This document shows, one piece after another, positions 1 to 6,696 of a stretch of 64,000 bases of DNA; positions within the stretch are counted from its first letter, which is position 1, and each line of letters starts with the position of its first letter. A program made the position numbers and the translations under genes. This stretch comes from Rheinheimera sp. D18. GTDB taxonomy: Bacteria > Pseudomonadota > Gammaproteobacteria > Enterobacterales > Alteromonadaceae. The stretch covers positions 2,418,001 to 2,482,000 of the forward strand of contig NZ_CP037745.1 of NCBI RefSeq assembly GCF_004345025.1, written 5' to 3'. The notes under the pieces are model-generated. The model saw only the letters and a list, made by a program, of their open reading frames with translations. It was not told the DNA's origin and made no database searches.

Positions 1-379
1 TTTTAAACTGAATACTTTGAAAGCCTGACGCAGGCACCAAATAATCGCGAAACGACATAAAGTCTTGCGGCGTCATGGTTTCTATTACGCTAATTTGCTG
101 ATTTAGCAATTTTTGAATGGTGATAATACGCTTAAGCTTATGCAATACGCCGGTTAATTGCTGATCTTTCACTTCTTCAGCAGCAAACACCTCAATTACC
201 GCTTTTAACTCGTGTAAAATTTGCTTAAACCATAGCTCGTAAACCTGATGCACAATAATAAACAGGGTTTCGTCATGGGCTTCATTGCCATACTTTGCGC
301 TTTCTGGTGCTTGTGCGGTTAGCACCTTATCTAGTTGTAAGTAATCGCCGTAATAACAAGGTGTGGTATTTTTTTGCAT
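1..379 (-). CDS. kynA: Tryptophan 2,3-dioxygenase, 3' part cut off by window edge
   Basis: This is the N-terminal 126 residues of tryptophan 2,3-dioxygenase, the cytosolic heme enzyme that opens the indole ring of L-tryptophan to N-formylkynurenine, the first step of the kynurenine pathway. I translated it by hand from the minus strand. It begins MQKNTTPCYYGDYLQLDKVL. It contains the family blocks HDETLFIIVHQVYELWFKQI and LETMTPxDF-like (here VIETMTPQDFMSFRDYL), then PASGFQSIQF at the window edge. The active-site His of the HDE segment and the YELWFKQ helix that shapes the heme pocket are present. The heme-ligand His lies in the missing C-terminal part. The ATG at 377-379 follows an AT-rich upstream region with a candidate promoter at 398-425. 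The family assignment is secure; the rest of the gene cannot be seen. Confidence 0.93.
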   Translation of the reverse strand, partial: MQKNTTPCYYGDYLQLDKVLTAQAPESAKYGNEAHDETLFIIVHQVYELWFKQILHELKAVIEVFAAEEVKDQQLTGVLHKLKRIITIQKLLNQQISVIETMTPQDFMSFRDYLVPASGFQSIQFK

Positions 380-397
380 GAAGGTTCTTCTATTATT

Positions 398-425
398 ATT
401 TTATAAACGCATATCAGTTTGTAAA
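398..425 (-). promoter_or_regulatory. Candidate sigma-70 promoter for kynA
   Basis: Read on the minus strand, a TTTACA hexamer (420-425) is followed after 16 bases by TAAAAT (398-403), about 20 bases before the kynA start codon. The hexamers match the sigma-70 consensus in 5/6 (-35) and 5/6 (-10) positions. The region is very AT-rich, so chance matches are likely. No TyrR-type operator with correct spacing is visible. Confidence 0.35.
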
Positions 426-522
426 CATTGTAACAGCCACTTGGCGTAACTCAATCTTTCAGTGGTGTTTTAAGCCAAAGCTGATTATGCTCTGCTATAG
501 ACATTAACAGCATGAGGTTGCT

Positions 523-783
523 ATGACACTGGACAACGATATACACAATTATTACGAAAAGTTGACGTTAGAGCATATTGTTGAATTAGGTTTAGACCAA
601 GATAAAGACGCTGAATACCTAGCCGATTTATGCTGTATTTCTCTTAACCTATTGCCGCCTCGATACATTAGATACGAAGTAGATATGGCGTTTTATTTAC
701 CACAAAGTGAACGTTATGAAATGCAAATGAAGGTACAAGAAGCAGTAACCAGAGCCAGACAGTTTTTGGATGGTAATGAGTGA
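523..783 (+). CDS. ComFB-family small protein
   Basis: An 86-residue protein that fits the late-competence ComFB family (PF10719). The family core, a run like LNxLPPrYi followed by an acidic/hydrophobic stretch, is visible as [20 protein letters not shown] around residues 40-59. It also has the YLADLCC segment in which family members often carry cysteines. No signal peptide or membrane segment is seen, so it is probably cytosolic. In other bacteria ComFB-like proteins are encoded near competence genes, and some bind cyclic dinucleotides. No function is proven for this type, and no competence gene sits next to it here. The stop overlaps the GTG start of the next gene (GTGA at 780-783), which suggests translational coupling. 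The start ATG has a GAGGTTG stretch about 6 bases upstream as ribosome site. Confidence 0.75.
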   Translation: MTLDNDIHNYYEKLTLEHIVELGLDQDKDAEYLADLCCISLNLLPPRYIRYEVDMAFYLPQSERYEMQMKVQEAVTRARQFLDGNE

Positions 784-968
784 GCGTTAAACTAGAACAA
801 GCGCCAGCGCATATAAAGTTGGCGGTCGATTTGATTATGTTGTTTGAACAACAACAAATTGACAACGATACTATTTTGCAAGCTTTAGATATTGTGAAAA
901 AAGACATCGAGCATAAGCGGGGTTTGGGTGGCAACCCCACCAGCCACATCCCGGCACATACATCATAA
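780..968 (+). CDS. YbaM-like (DUF2496) small protein
   Basis: A 62-residue protein starting at GTG. It matches the small YbaM/DUF2496 family of gammaproteobacteria, whose hallmark is [16 protein letters not shown]...ALxIVKxDxE. Here [20 protein letters not shown] occupies residues 8-27 and [13 protein letters not shown] residues 35-47. The family is usually about 50 residues and its function is unknown. The last 14 residues (49-62) lie on the strand opposite the 3' end of ffs (926-1039). They look like a read-through tail rather than conserved protein. The gene is coupled to the ComFB-like gene by a 4-base overlap. It is probably real, but its C-terminus is unusual. Confidence 0.72.
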   Translation: MSVKLEQAPAHIKLAVDLIMLFEQQQIDNDTILQALDIVKKDIEHKRGLGGNPTSHIPAHTS

Positions 969-1039
969 ACTGTGGCTGCTTCCTTCCGGACCTGACCAGG
1001 TTCGCCTACTAGTATTGCGAGAGGACCAATGGAGTTACC
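926..1039 (-). ncRNA. ffs: Signal recognition particle RNA (4.5S RNA)
   Basis: The minus strand carries the SRP Alu-less small RNA. It shows the invariant apical block CAGGUCAGGUCCGGAAGGAA, followed by GCAGCC and GUGCCGGGAUGUGGCUGG, closely like E. coli 4.5S RNA. The ends were set by a perfect 10-pair terminal helix between GGUAACUCCA (5', 1039-1030) and UGGGGUUGCC (3'). Extending to the trailing CCACCC-like end gives 114 nt, the E. coli length. The RNA binds Ffh and FtsY for co-translational membrane targeting. It is convergent with, and overlaps, the YbaM-like gene. Confidence 0.95.
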
Positions 1040-1098
1040 ATTGAACTGCTGAATGCTCAGCAGGCGCGCATTATGCTAAAAAGCTTAGGCTGTTGCAA
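1040..1098 (-). promoter_or_regulatory. ffs promoter and 5' leader
   Basis: On the minus strand TTGCAA (1093-1098), 17 bases, CATAAT (1070-1075) and a GC-rich discriminator (GCGCGCC) form a strong stable-RNA promoter. A start near 1063 leaves a leader of about 24 nt before the mature ffs end at 1039. In E. coli the 4.5S precursor also has a 24-nt leader, which is removed by RNase P. The leader here contains an inverted repeat, CTGCTGA (1046-1052) and TCAGCAG (1057-1063). Confidence 0.75.
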
Positions 1099-1143
1099 GC
1101 CCGATACCGCCTGATTTATTGCCAATTTAAACCAAGTACCCAT

Positions 1144-2019
1144 TTAAAGTGGTTTCAGTAACAAGGTTTTATATTGCTGCAAGCGCTTTTTAACGGTTTT
1201 CTGGTGAGCTGGCCCTAAACGTAGCAGCTGTTTTTGTGCGGCCGGTAATTGTTCAATTGCTGGATCAGCAAACTCGTACATCACCGATGATCGCGTAAGC
1301 TCTAATGGGTACTCAAGCTCAGGCGTTGCTAATAACTCATCAATTGCGTCCACAACACGGCTTTTAAATAATTTATCGGGGTAACCCAGTTCAGCATAAG
1401 CTTGCTGTAACAATGGCTCATAGCGATTAAATAGCTTAAGTAACTGCTCTGGCGGTACGCTATCCAGTAATTGTACATAAGGCGTGTAACGAGCAAAGCT
1501 GGTGTCATCTAGCTGCATCTTGGCGTTATCTGCAACAGAGAACTTTTCTTCAAGTGGCTGTAGCACTGGAAACCCTTTTACCAGCTGACCTTGCGCGATA
1601 TTATCTACCTGCACCGTAAAGTTACGCAGCATATCTTCTGTAACAAATAGCGCAGCTAATCCCGGCTGCCAATTTAATGCCAGTAAGCGCTCTTTTACTT
1701 CAGCGTCAGATCCATCTAAAGTTGGAAGAATAGTATCAACTTCAGGTTCTTTCACTACGTCTGCAACACTTTCGGGCTCAGCGATATTTACCACAGTATC
1801 TGGCTTAGGTTCAGTTAAATCAGGTTCTAGCAACGGTTCAGGCTCAAGCTCCTCAGTTGGTTGCGGCACAATTTCAACTGGCGGCATTAAGTTAACTGGC
1901 GCTTCGGCTACCTGTTCTTTACCAAACAACAGCCATACTGCGATAAGTATTACCACTACCACCGCAGCAATGGCTAAATAATAGACTTGTTGCTGTTTAC
2001 TCGACTTTGGTTCGGTCAT
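1144..2019 (-). CDS. DUF3014 membrane-anchored protein
   Basis: A 291-residue protein of the DUF3014 family, function unknown. Start chosen at ATG 2017-2019, 16 codons inside the longest frame, because GAGGG lies 8 bases upstream and the protein then begins MTEPKSSKQQQVYY, a typical short cytosolic tail. One membrane helix follows (about residues 15-34, LAIAAVVVVILIAVWLLFG). A Pro/Glu/Val-rich low-complexity spacer comes next (about 40-100), then a folded domain of about 190 residues. This suggests a single-pass protein with its C-terminal domain in the periplasm. The domain has the family-like LLALNWQPGLAALFVTEDML block and an YPDKLFKSRVVDAIDEL segment. It stands alone, divergent from the patatin gene. 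Confidence 0.75.
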   Translation of the reverse strand: MTEPKSSKQQQVYYLAIAAVVVVILIAVWLLFGKEQVAEAPVNLMPPVEIVPQPTEELEPEPLLEPDLTEPKPDTVVNIAEPESVADVVKEPEVDTILPTLDGSDAEVKERLLALNWQPGLAALFVTEDMLRNFTVQVDNIAQGQLVKGFPVLQPLEEKFSVADNAKMQLDDTSFARYTPYVQLLDSVPPEQLLKLFNRYEPLLQQAYAELGYPDKLFKSRVVDAIDELLATPELEYPLELTRSSVMYEFADPAIEQLPAAQKQLLRLGPAHQKTVKKRLQQYKTLLLKPL

Positions 2020-2131
2020 AACACCCTCGATAACTAACTTACGGCACAACACGATAAAGCGTTGCATTCTGTGATGATTCCAGCAATATATTAAGCAATG
2101 AGCCTGTAGTCTGGAAAAAGTTCAACTCTTT

Positions 2132-3283
2132 ATGTCTGAGCATAATAATAAACCCACTAAAAAAACCGCCCTATTATTAACAGGTGGTGGTGCCCGAGCA
2201 GCTTATCAGGTAGGCGTATTAAAAGCGATTTCGCAGCAATATCCTCGTAGCAGTAAACTACCATTTCAGATTATTAGCGGTACTTCTGCTGGTGCAATGA
2301 ATGGCGTTGCTATGGCATGTTATGCTTCCTGTTTTCACTTGGGTGTGAAAAAACTAGAATGGATTTGGCGTAACTTTCATACCAGTCAAGTTTATTATGC
2401 TGATTACTTTCGCGTATTTCGGCAATTATTTCGCGGTATGTTCAGTGCTTTTCAAGCGGATTATGCCAATAAAAAGCCGGTTAGCTTATTTGATAACAAA
2501 CCGTTGCGACAAATGCTGACTAAGGTGCTCGATTTAAAACGTATCGATCGCAATATTTTAGGCGGTTATTTATCTAGTGTGTCGGTTACTGCATCTTGCT
2601 ATAACAATGGCGACTCTATTACCTTTTTTCAGTCTGACGAAGCGTTAGAGTGGCGCAGAGCCAAACGTTGCGGTCAGCGGACACTGCTAGGTGTGCACCA
2701 TTTAATGGCGTCAGCTTCTATACCAATGGTGTTTCCTTCGGTACGTATTCACCAGCAATACTTTGGCGACGGTTCGGTAAATCAACTAGCACCGCTTAGT
2801 GCGCCAATTCATTTAGGTGCAGATAAAATTTTTATTGTTGGTGTTGCCGATCCACGAAAAAATGAACCGGCGCAGCGCATGTTACATCATCCTGATCTGG
2901 CAACTATTGCCGGACATTTGTTAGATACCGTATTTACTGATTCGCTAAACTCCGATTTAGAGCGTATGCAACGGGTAAATACTACCGTAAATACTATGCG
3001 CCAACACGGTGTAACCACCGAATTAAAGCCGCTGCAAAGCTTTGTCATTAACCCAAGCCAAAATTTTGGTCAAATTGCCAGCGAACATTTTCTGTCTTTA
3101 CCAATAGCAGTGCGCACCATACTAAGAATGACCGGTATTCGTCAGCATTCAGATTCAAGTTTGGCCAGTTATCTGTTATTTGAACGGCACTACACCAAGC
3201 GGCTAATTCAACTAGGTTATGACGATGCCATGGCGCAAATGGACAGCATTATGCAGTTTTTGCGCGAAGATAATGACGACTAG
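2132..3283 (+). CDS. Patatin-like phospholipase
   Basis: A 383-residue patatin-family serine hydrolase, expected to act on lipid acyl esters with a Ser-Asp dyad. The oxyanion-hole motif LLTGGGARAAYQVGVLKAI lies at about residues 15-33. The nucleophile elbow GTSAGAMNG is at about 50, and the catalytic Asp is in FGDGSVNQLAPLS near 212-224. All active-site pieces are intact. There is no signal peptide, so it probably acts in the cytosol or on the inner face of the membrane. The C-terminal 130 residues carry charged helices and are less conserved. The start has no strong ribosome site. No neighbouring gene gives a pathway; the substrate is unknown. Confidence 0.88.
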   Translation: MSEHNNKPTKKTALLLTGGGARAAYQVGVLKAISQQYPRSSKLPFQIISGTSAGAMNGVAMACYASCFHLGVKKLEWIWRNFHTSQVYYADYFRVFRQLFRGMFSAFQADYANKKPVSLFDNKPLRQMLTKVLDLKRIDRNILGGYLSSVSVTASCYNNGDSITFFQSDEALEWRRAKRCGQRTLLGVHHLMASASIPMVFPSVRIHQQYFGDGSVNQLAPLSAPIHLGADKIFIVGVADPRKNEPAQRMLHHPDLATIAGHLLDTVFTDSLNSDLERMQRVNTTVNTMRQHGVTTELKPLQSFVINPSQNFGQIASEHFLSLPIAVRTILRMTGIRQHSDSSLASYLLFERHYTKRLIQLGYDDAMAQMDSIMQFLREDNDD

Positions 3284-3293
3284 CTTAGGTGTC

Positions 3294-3307
3294 GTCAAAG
3301 CTTTGAC
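3294..3307. repeat. Perfect 14-base palindrome
   Basis: GTCAAAGCTTTGAC is a perfect 14-base palindrome between the patatin gene and the diguanylate cyclase gene, about 90 bases before the latter. There is no loop and no T-run, so it is not a terminator. It has the form of a dimeric regulator site. I do not recognise the regulator. Confidence 0.5.
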
Positions 3308-3394
3308 CCAAAACGTCATTAAATACATAACAGACTGATTAAAAACAATATTTAATTTATGGCCTATTTTTTGCTTAGTTAACAAAAAGCAATA

Positions 3395-4306
3395 ATGGAC
3401 ATCATCATGGAATACTTATTAGTTCAAGACGTCGCTCTGAGCTCGGCGCCTAGTTATGCTGCGATGACAAAGTTACCGCATTGGTCGCAGTTACCTGAGT
3501 GTTCCGAGCAAAGCTTAATTAGCCAGTTGCAAACCACATTGGAAATTCAGCAACAGTTGAATATTGTTTCAATGGCTGCAGGCAAAGTTTTGCCGCTTTC
3601 AGCATTGTCGTTAAAAACCGCCGTCGGTGATTTTATCGCCATCGGTTCAAGCCAAGCGGAATTTGAACATCGCAGTGTACTAGTACTAAATCAACAATGT
3701 TTAGCCGAGCTAATTTATCATAGCGACTACCCCTTTACCCCTATGGTGCAGCGCGAGTTATTACTATTAGAAAGTGAGTGGTTGTTTGCATTACGCAACG
3801 CATTAGTGGTTAGCCGACTACAGCAAATGGCATTAAAAGATACGCTTACGGGTTTGGGCAATCGCCGATTTTTTGACGATAGCTTTGCCAAAAATGTGCA
3901 ACTGGCAAAACGACATCATGAACGCTGCACCCTAATATTGTTAGATTTAGATAATTTTAAACAAGTTAACGACACTGCTGGACATAGTGCCGGCGACGAA
4001 GTGCTGCTGGCAGTAGCTGATTGCTTACGTGATACCTTACGTGCCACGGATAGCCTGTTTCGTTTTGGTGGCGACGAGTTTGCGATAATTTTATCGGAAC
4101 AAGATACCGACAATGCCGAGTTGGTAGCGCGACGCTTGGTTAAAGTAATTAACCAGCATTATTTATGCAAACAGTATAACGTTAGCGCTAGTGCTGGTTT
4201 AGCTACTTTAACGGCTGAACAAAGTGGCCAACAATTGTTTTCTGCAGCTGATGCTGCCTTATATGCCGCTAAAGCAGCAGGCAAACGTACAGTTTGCATT
4301 GCCTAA
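3395..4306 (+). CDS. GGDEF diguanylate cyclase
   Basis: A 303-residue protein with a C-terminal GGDEF domain that should make cyclic di-GMP from two GTP. The domain starts at DTLTGLGNRRFF (149-160). The active loop RFGGDEF is intact (GGDEF at 225-229). The inhibitory I-site RATD (216-219) lies exactly five residues before it, so product inhibition is expected. The metal-binding Asp of LLDLDNFKQVND is present. The N-terminal 140 residues have no membrane helix and look like a GAF-type or other small sensory domain, but I cannot assign it. There are two possible starts, 3395 and 3407 (four codons later); the longer is used. It is a single gene, convergent with tilS. Confidence 0.9.
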   Translation: MDIIMEYLLVQDVALSSAPSYAAMTKLPHWSQLPECSEQSLISQLQTTLEIQQQLNIVSMAAGKVLPLSALSLKTAVGDFIAIGSSQAEFEHRSVLVLNQQCLAELIYHSDYPFTPMVQRELLLLESEWLFALRNALVVSRLQQMALKDTLTGLGNRRFFDDSFAKNVQLAKRHHERCTLILLDLDNFKQVNDTAGHSAGDEVLLAVADCLRDTLRATDSLFRFGGDEFAIILSEQDTDNAELVARRLVKVINQHYLCKQYNVSASAGLATLTAEQSGQQLFSAADAALYAAKAAGKRTVCIA

Positions 4307-4334
4307 CTAGTCGCGGTTTAACCCTGTTTATGCT

Positions 4335-5630
4335 TTAGGCTTGCCAGCTCAGCCACCGAGTTGCCAGCAGTGGCGACACACTACTGGCATACCCAGCTAC
4401 CGCCACTATTTGATTATCAACTACTATTAATGGTACCCGCAAACGCTGCCACGGCGGCACTTGCCACAGCTTAAACCACTGCTTTAGTGGTTTACTTACC
4501 GAAGCGCCAAAAGGCTTAAAACGTAAGCTTAACTGGCCAAATACCACACTGGCATTAGTAATATTTAATGGAATAGCCGCACCTTGCTGCTGCAAAGAAA
4601 ATACTAAGCTTCCACAGTATGCAGATAATTTTAGCTCTGCCTCACCTTGCCAGTTTAGGCCTTGCAAAGGTACCGCTAACTCAGCGGGTGTTAGCAGATA
4701 TAATCTGTCGGCAAAACGTCGTAGTTGATAGTCCGCCAACTGCAGTTCTGGGCTAGCATCAATACGCGCAGCGATAACCTGTTGCTTTAATGTAGTAAGC
4801 CACTGGCTATCTGGATTTAAGTTATAACCTGCCAACCAACGTCTTATTACTAAATCTTGCTGCGCGGGTATTTGTTTAGTTAGCTCAGGTAACGACAGCG
4901 TGTTGGCGCTAACGCATTGTGCTAATGCTAGCTCAGTGTAGTGATCAGCCAACTGTTGTAACTGGGCTAAATGCTGCATGCTGCGCACAGCCGAACTAGT
5001 GAAATGTGGCCAGCGCTGGCGCAGAACTGGCGTTATATGTTGGCGAATAAAGTTACGCTCAAAGCGAGTGTCGCTATTACTGTCATCTTCAACCCAAGTT
5101 AGTTGCTGTTGATTTGCATACTGCTCTAACTCAGTGCGGCTAAAGCCTAACAACGGCCGCAGTAAACTGCCTTTAGCGAAATTACGCCGTGATGCAATAC
5201 CCCTTAAACCCGCAGCACCAGCGCCACGTTTTAAAGCGAGGAATAGAGTTTCTAGTTGGTCATCACCATGGTGCGCGGTTAATAGTGTATGTTGTTTAGA
5301 GCAAACAAAATCAGACAGTGCTTGATAGCGCGCATCGCGGGCTTTTTGCTCTAAATTATCACTACCTTGTAATTGAACGCGGCACTGAGTAAAGGCTACT
5401 TCTCGAGCTGTGCATTGCTGTGCGCAAAATTCGCCCCACTGCGACGCATAATTACTGATGCCATGATGCACATAAACAGCCTGTAATGAAAAGGGTTGCA
5501 GCTTACGCGCTTTAACCAGTAAATCGAGCAGCACCATAGAATCTAGGCCACCACTTAGCGCCAGCACCACGTGGCTGTCGCGCTGCAATTGCAATCTACT
5601 AAGCAGATAACTAGGGCTAAGTTCAGACAT
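4335..5630 (-). CDS. tilS: tRNA(Ile)-lysidine synthetase
   Basis: A 431-residue cytosolic enzyme that uses ATP and lysine to turn the wobble C34 of tRNA-Ile(CAU) into lysidine, so that the tRNA reads AUA. The PP-loop SGGLDSMVLLDLL is at about residues 26-38. HHGDDQLETLFLALKRGAGAAGLRG, the second catalytic block, lies at about 120-144 (quoted part: HHGDDQLETL). The N-terminal ATPase domain is followed by the TilS substrate-binding (about 245-320) and C-terminal (about 350-420) domains, the full E. coli-like architecture. It lies downstream of accA, but a strong bidirectional terminator (5679-5706) separates them, so it probably has its own promoter. As an essential enzyme it should be intact, and it is. 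Confidence 0.95.
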   Translation of the reverse strand: MSELSPSYLLSRLQLQRDSHVVLALSGGLDSMVLLDLLVKARKLQPFSLQAVYVHHGISNYASQWGEFCAQQCTAREVAFTQCRVQLQGSDNLEQKARDARYQALSDFVCSKQHTLLTAHHGDDQLETLFLALKRGAGAAGLRGIASRRNFAKGSLLRPLLGFSRTELEQYANQQQLTWVEDDSNSDTRFERNFIRQHITPVLRQRWPHFTSSAVRSMQHLAQLQQLADHYTELALAQCVSANTLSLPELTKQIPAQQDLVIRRWLAGYNLNPDSQWLTTLKQQVIAARIDASPELQLADYQLRRFADRLYLLTPAELAVPLQGLNWQGEAELKLSAYCGSLVFSLQQQGAAIPLNITNASVVFGQLSLRFKPFGASVSKPLKQWFKLWQVPPWQRLRVPLIVVDNQIVAVAGYASSVSPLLATRWLSWQA

Positions 5631-5678
5631 CGATAATTTTCATTACGCCAAAATAGGTGTTTAGGCTACCACAAAACA

Positions 5679-5706
5679 AAAAGCCAGTGCAGAGGCACTG
5701 GCTTTT
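5679..5706. terminator. Bidirectional terminator between accA and tilS
   Basis: AAAAGCCAGTGC, a 4-base loop and GCACTGGCTTTT form a perfect 12-pair stem with T-runs in both directions. On the minus strand it ends the accA transcript, 17 bases after the stop codon. Confidence 0.9.
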
Positions 5707-5722
5707 ACTAAGCTAAAACAGG

Positions 5723-6679
5723 TTAACAGTAACCGTAAGACATTAAACGCTTATAGCGTACATCCAATAATTCAGCAGTATTCATTTTCTCTAACTGCTG
5801 TAAATCGCGTAATAAAGTCTGTTTTAAGGTTTGTGCTATCTGCTCTGGCGCACGATGCGCGCCGCCCAAAGGCTCAGGCAGCACTTCATCAATGAGCTTT
5901 AACTCTTTAATGCGCTCAGCAGTAATGCCCATGGCCTCAGCAGCGAGTGGCGCTTTTTCAGCGCTTTTCCATAAGATTGACGCACAACCTTCTGGCGAAA
6001 TAACAGAATAGGTACTGTATTGCAGCATGTTAACTTTGTCGCCAACACCAATGGCTAGTGCGCCACCAGAGCCACCCTCACCAATCACGGTGCAAATAAT
6101 TGGCACTTTTAAACCGGCCATAACTTTAAGGTTACGCGCAATAGCTTCTGATTGACCACGCTCTTCTGCACCGATACCTGGGTATGCACCTGGCGTATCA
6201 ATAAAGGTAAGAATTGGCATGTTAAAGCGTTCAGCCATTTCCATTAACCGTAATGCTTTACGATAGCCCTCTGGGCGCGGCATACCAAAATTACGTTTTA
6301 TTTTTTCCCGCGTGTCACGGCCTTTTTGGTGGCCAATGATCATAACTGGGGTATCACCTAAACGGGCCGTGCCACCAACAATAGCTTGATCATTAGCGAA
6401 AGTGCGGTCGCCGGCTAAATCATCAAAATCTGTAAACACATGCTGAATATAATCCAGTGTGTATGGCCGCAGCGGATGGCGGGCTAATTGTGCAACCTGC
6501 CACGCGCCGAGTTCGGCGAAAATTTTTCTGGTTAAACCAAGGCTCTTTTCTTTAAGTTTATTTATTTCTTCTTCTAAGCCTAAATCGTAATCACCGTTTC
6601 GGCTTACGTTACGCAATTCGTCTATTTTTGCTTCAAGTTCAGCAATGGGTTGCTCAAACTCCAAATAATTCAGCATCAT
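5723..6679 (-). CDS. accA: Acetyl-CoA carboxylase carboxyltransferase subunit alpha
   Basis: A 318-residue alpha subunit of the carboxyltransferase half of acetyl-CoA carboxylase. With AccD it moves the carboxyl group from biotin-AccB to acetyl-CoA, giving malonyl-CoA for fatty-acid synthesis. The length equals the usual 315-320. Conserved blocks seen include [20 protein letters not shown], the glycine-rich [15 protein letters not shown] around residue 205 (oxyanion hole), and [21 protein letters not shown] ([12 protein letters not shown] quoted). The start may be either of two adjacent ATG codons (6679 or 6676). It follows dnaE by 17 bases, as in E. coli, and is the last gene of that operon before the terminator. 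Confidence 0.97.
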   Translation of the reverse strand: MMLNYLEFEQPIAELEAKIDELRNVSRNGDYDLGLEEEINKLKEKSLGLTRKIFAELGAWQVAQLARHPLRPYTLDYIQHVFTDFDDLAGDRTFANDQAIVGGTARLGDTPVMIIGHQKGRDTREKIKRNFGMPRPEGYRKALRLMEMAERFNMPILTFIDTPGAYPGIGAEERGQSEAIARNLKVMAGLKVPIICTVIGEGGSGGALAIGVGDKVNMLQYSTYSVISPEGCASILWKSAEKAPLAAEAMGITAERIKELKLIDEVLPEPLGGAHRAPEQIAQTLKQTLLRDLQQLEKMNTAELLDVRYKRLMSYGYC

Positions 6680-6696
6680 CGACAGTCACTACCTAA

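Noticed and set aside
420..436. TyrR-type box before kynA
   Set aside because: TGTTAC-N4-TTTACA on the minus strand has the wrong spacing for TGTAAA-N6-TTTACA.
668..949. 93-codon minus-strand frame across the ComFB-like and YbaM-like genes
   Set aside because: It is antisense to two genes with family support and itself overlaps ffs; no homology seen.
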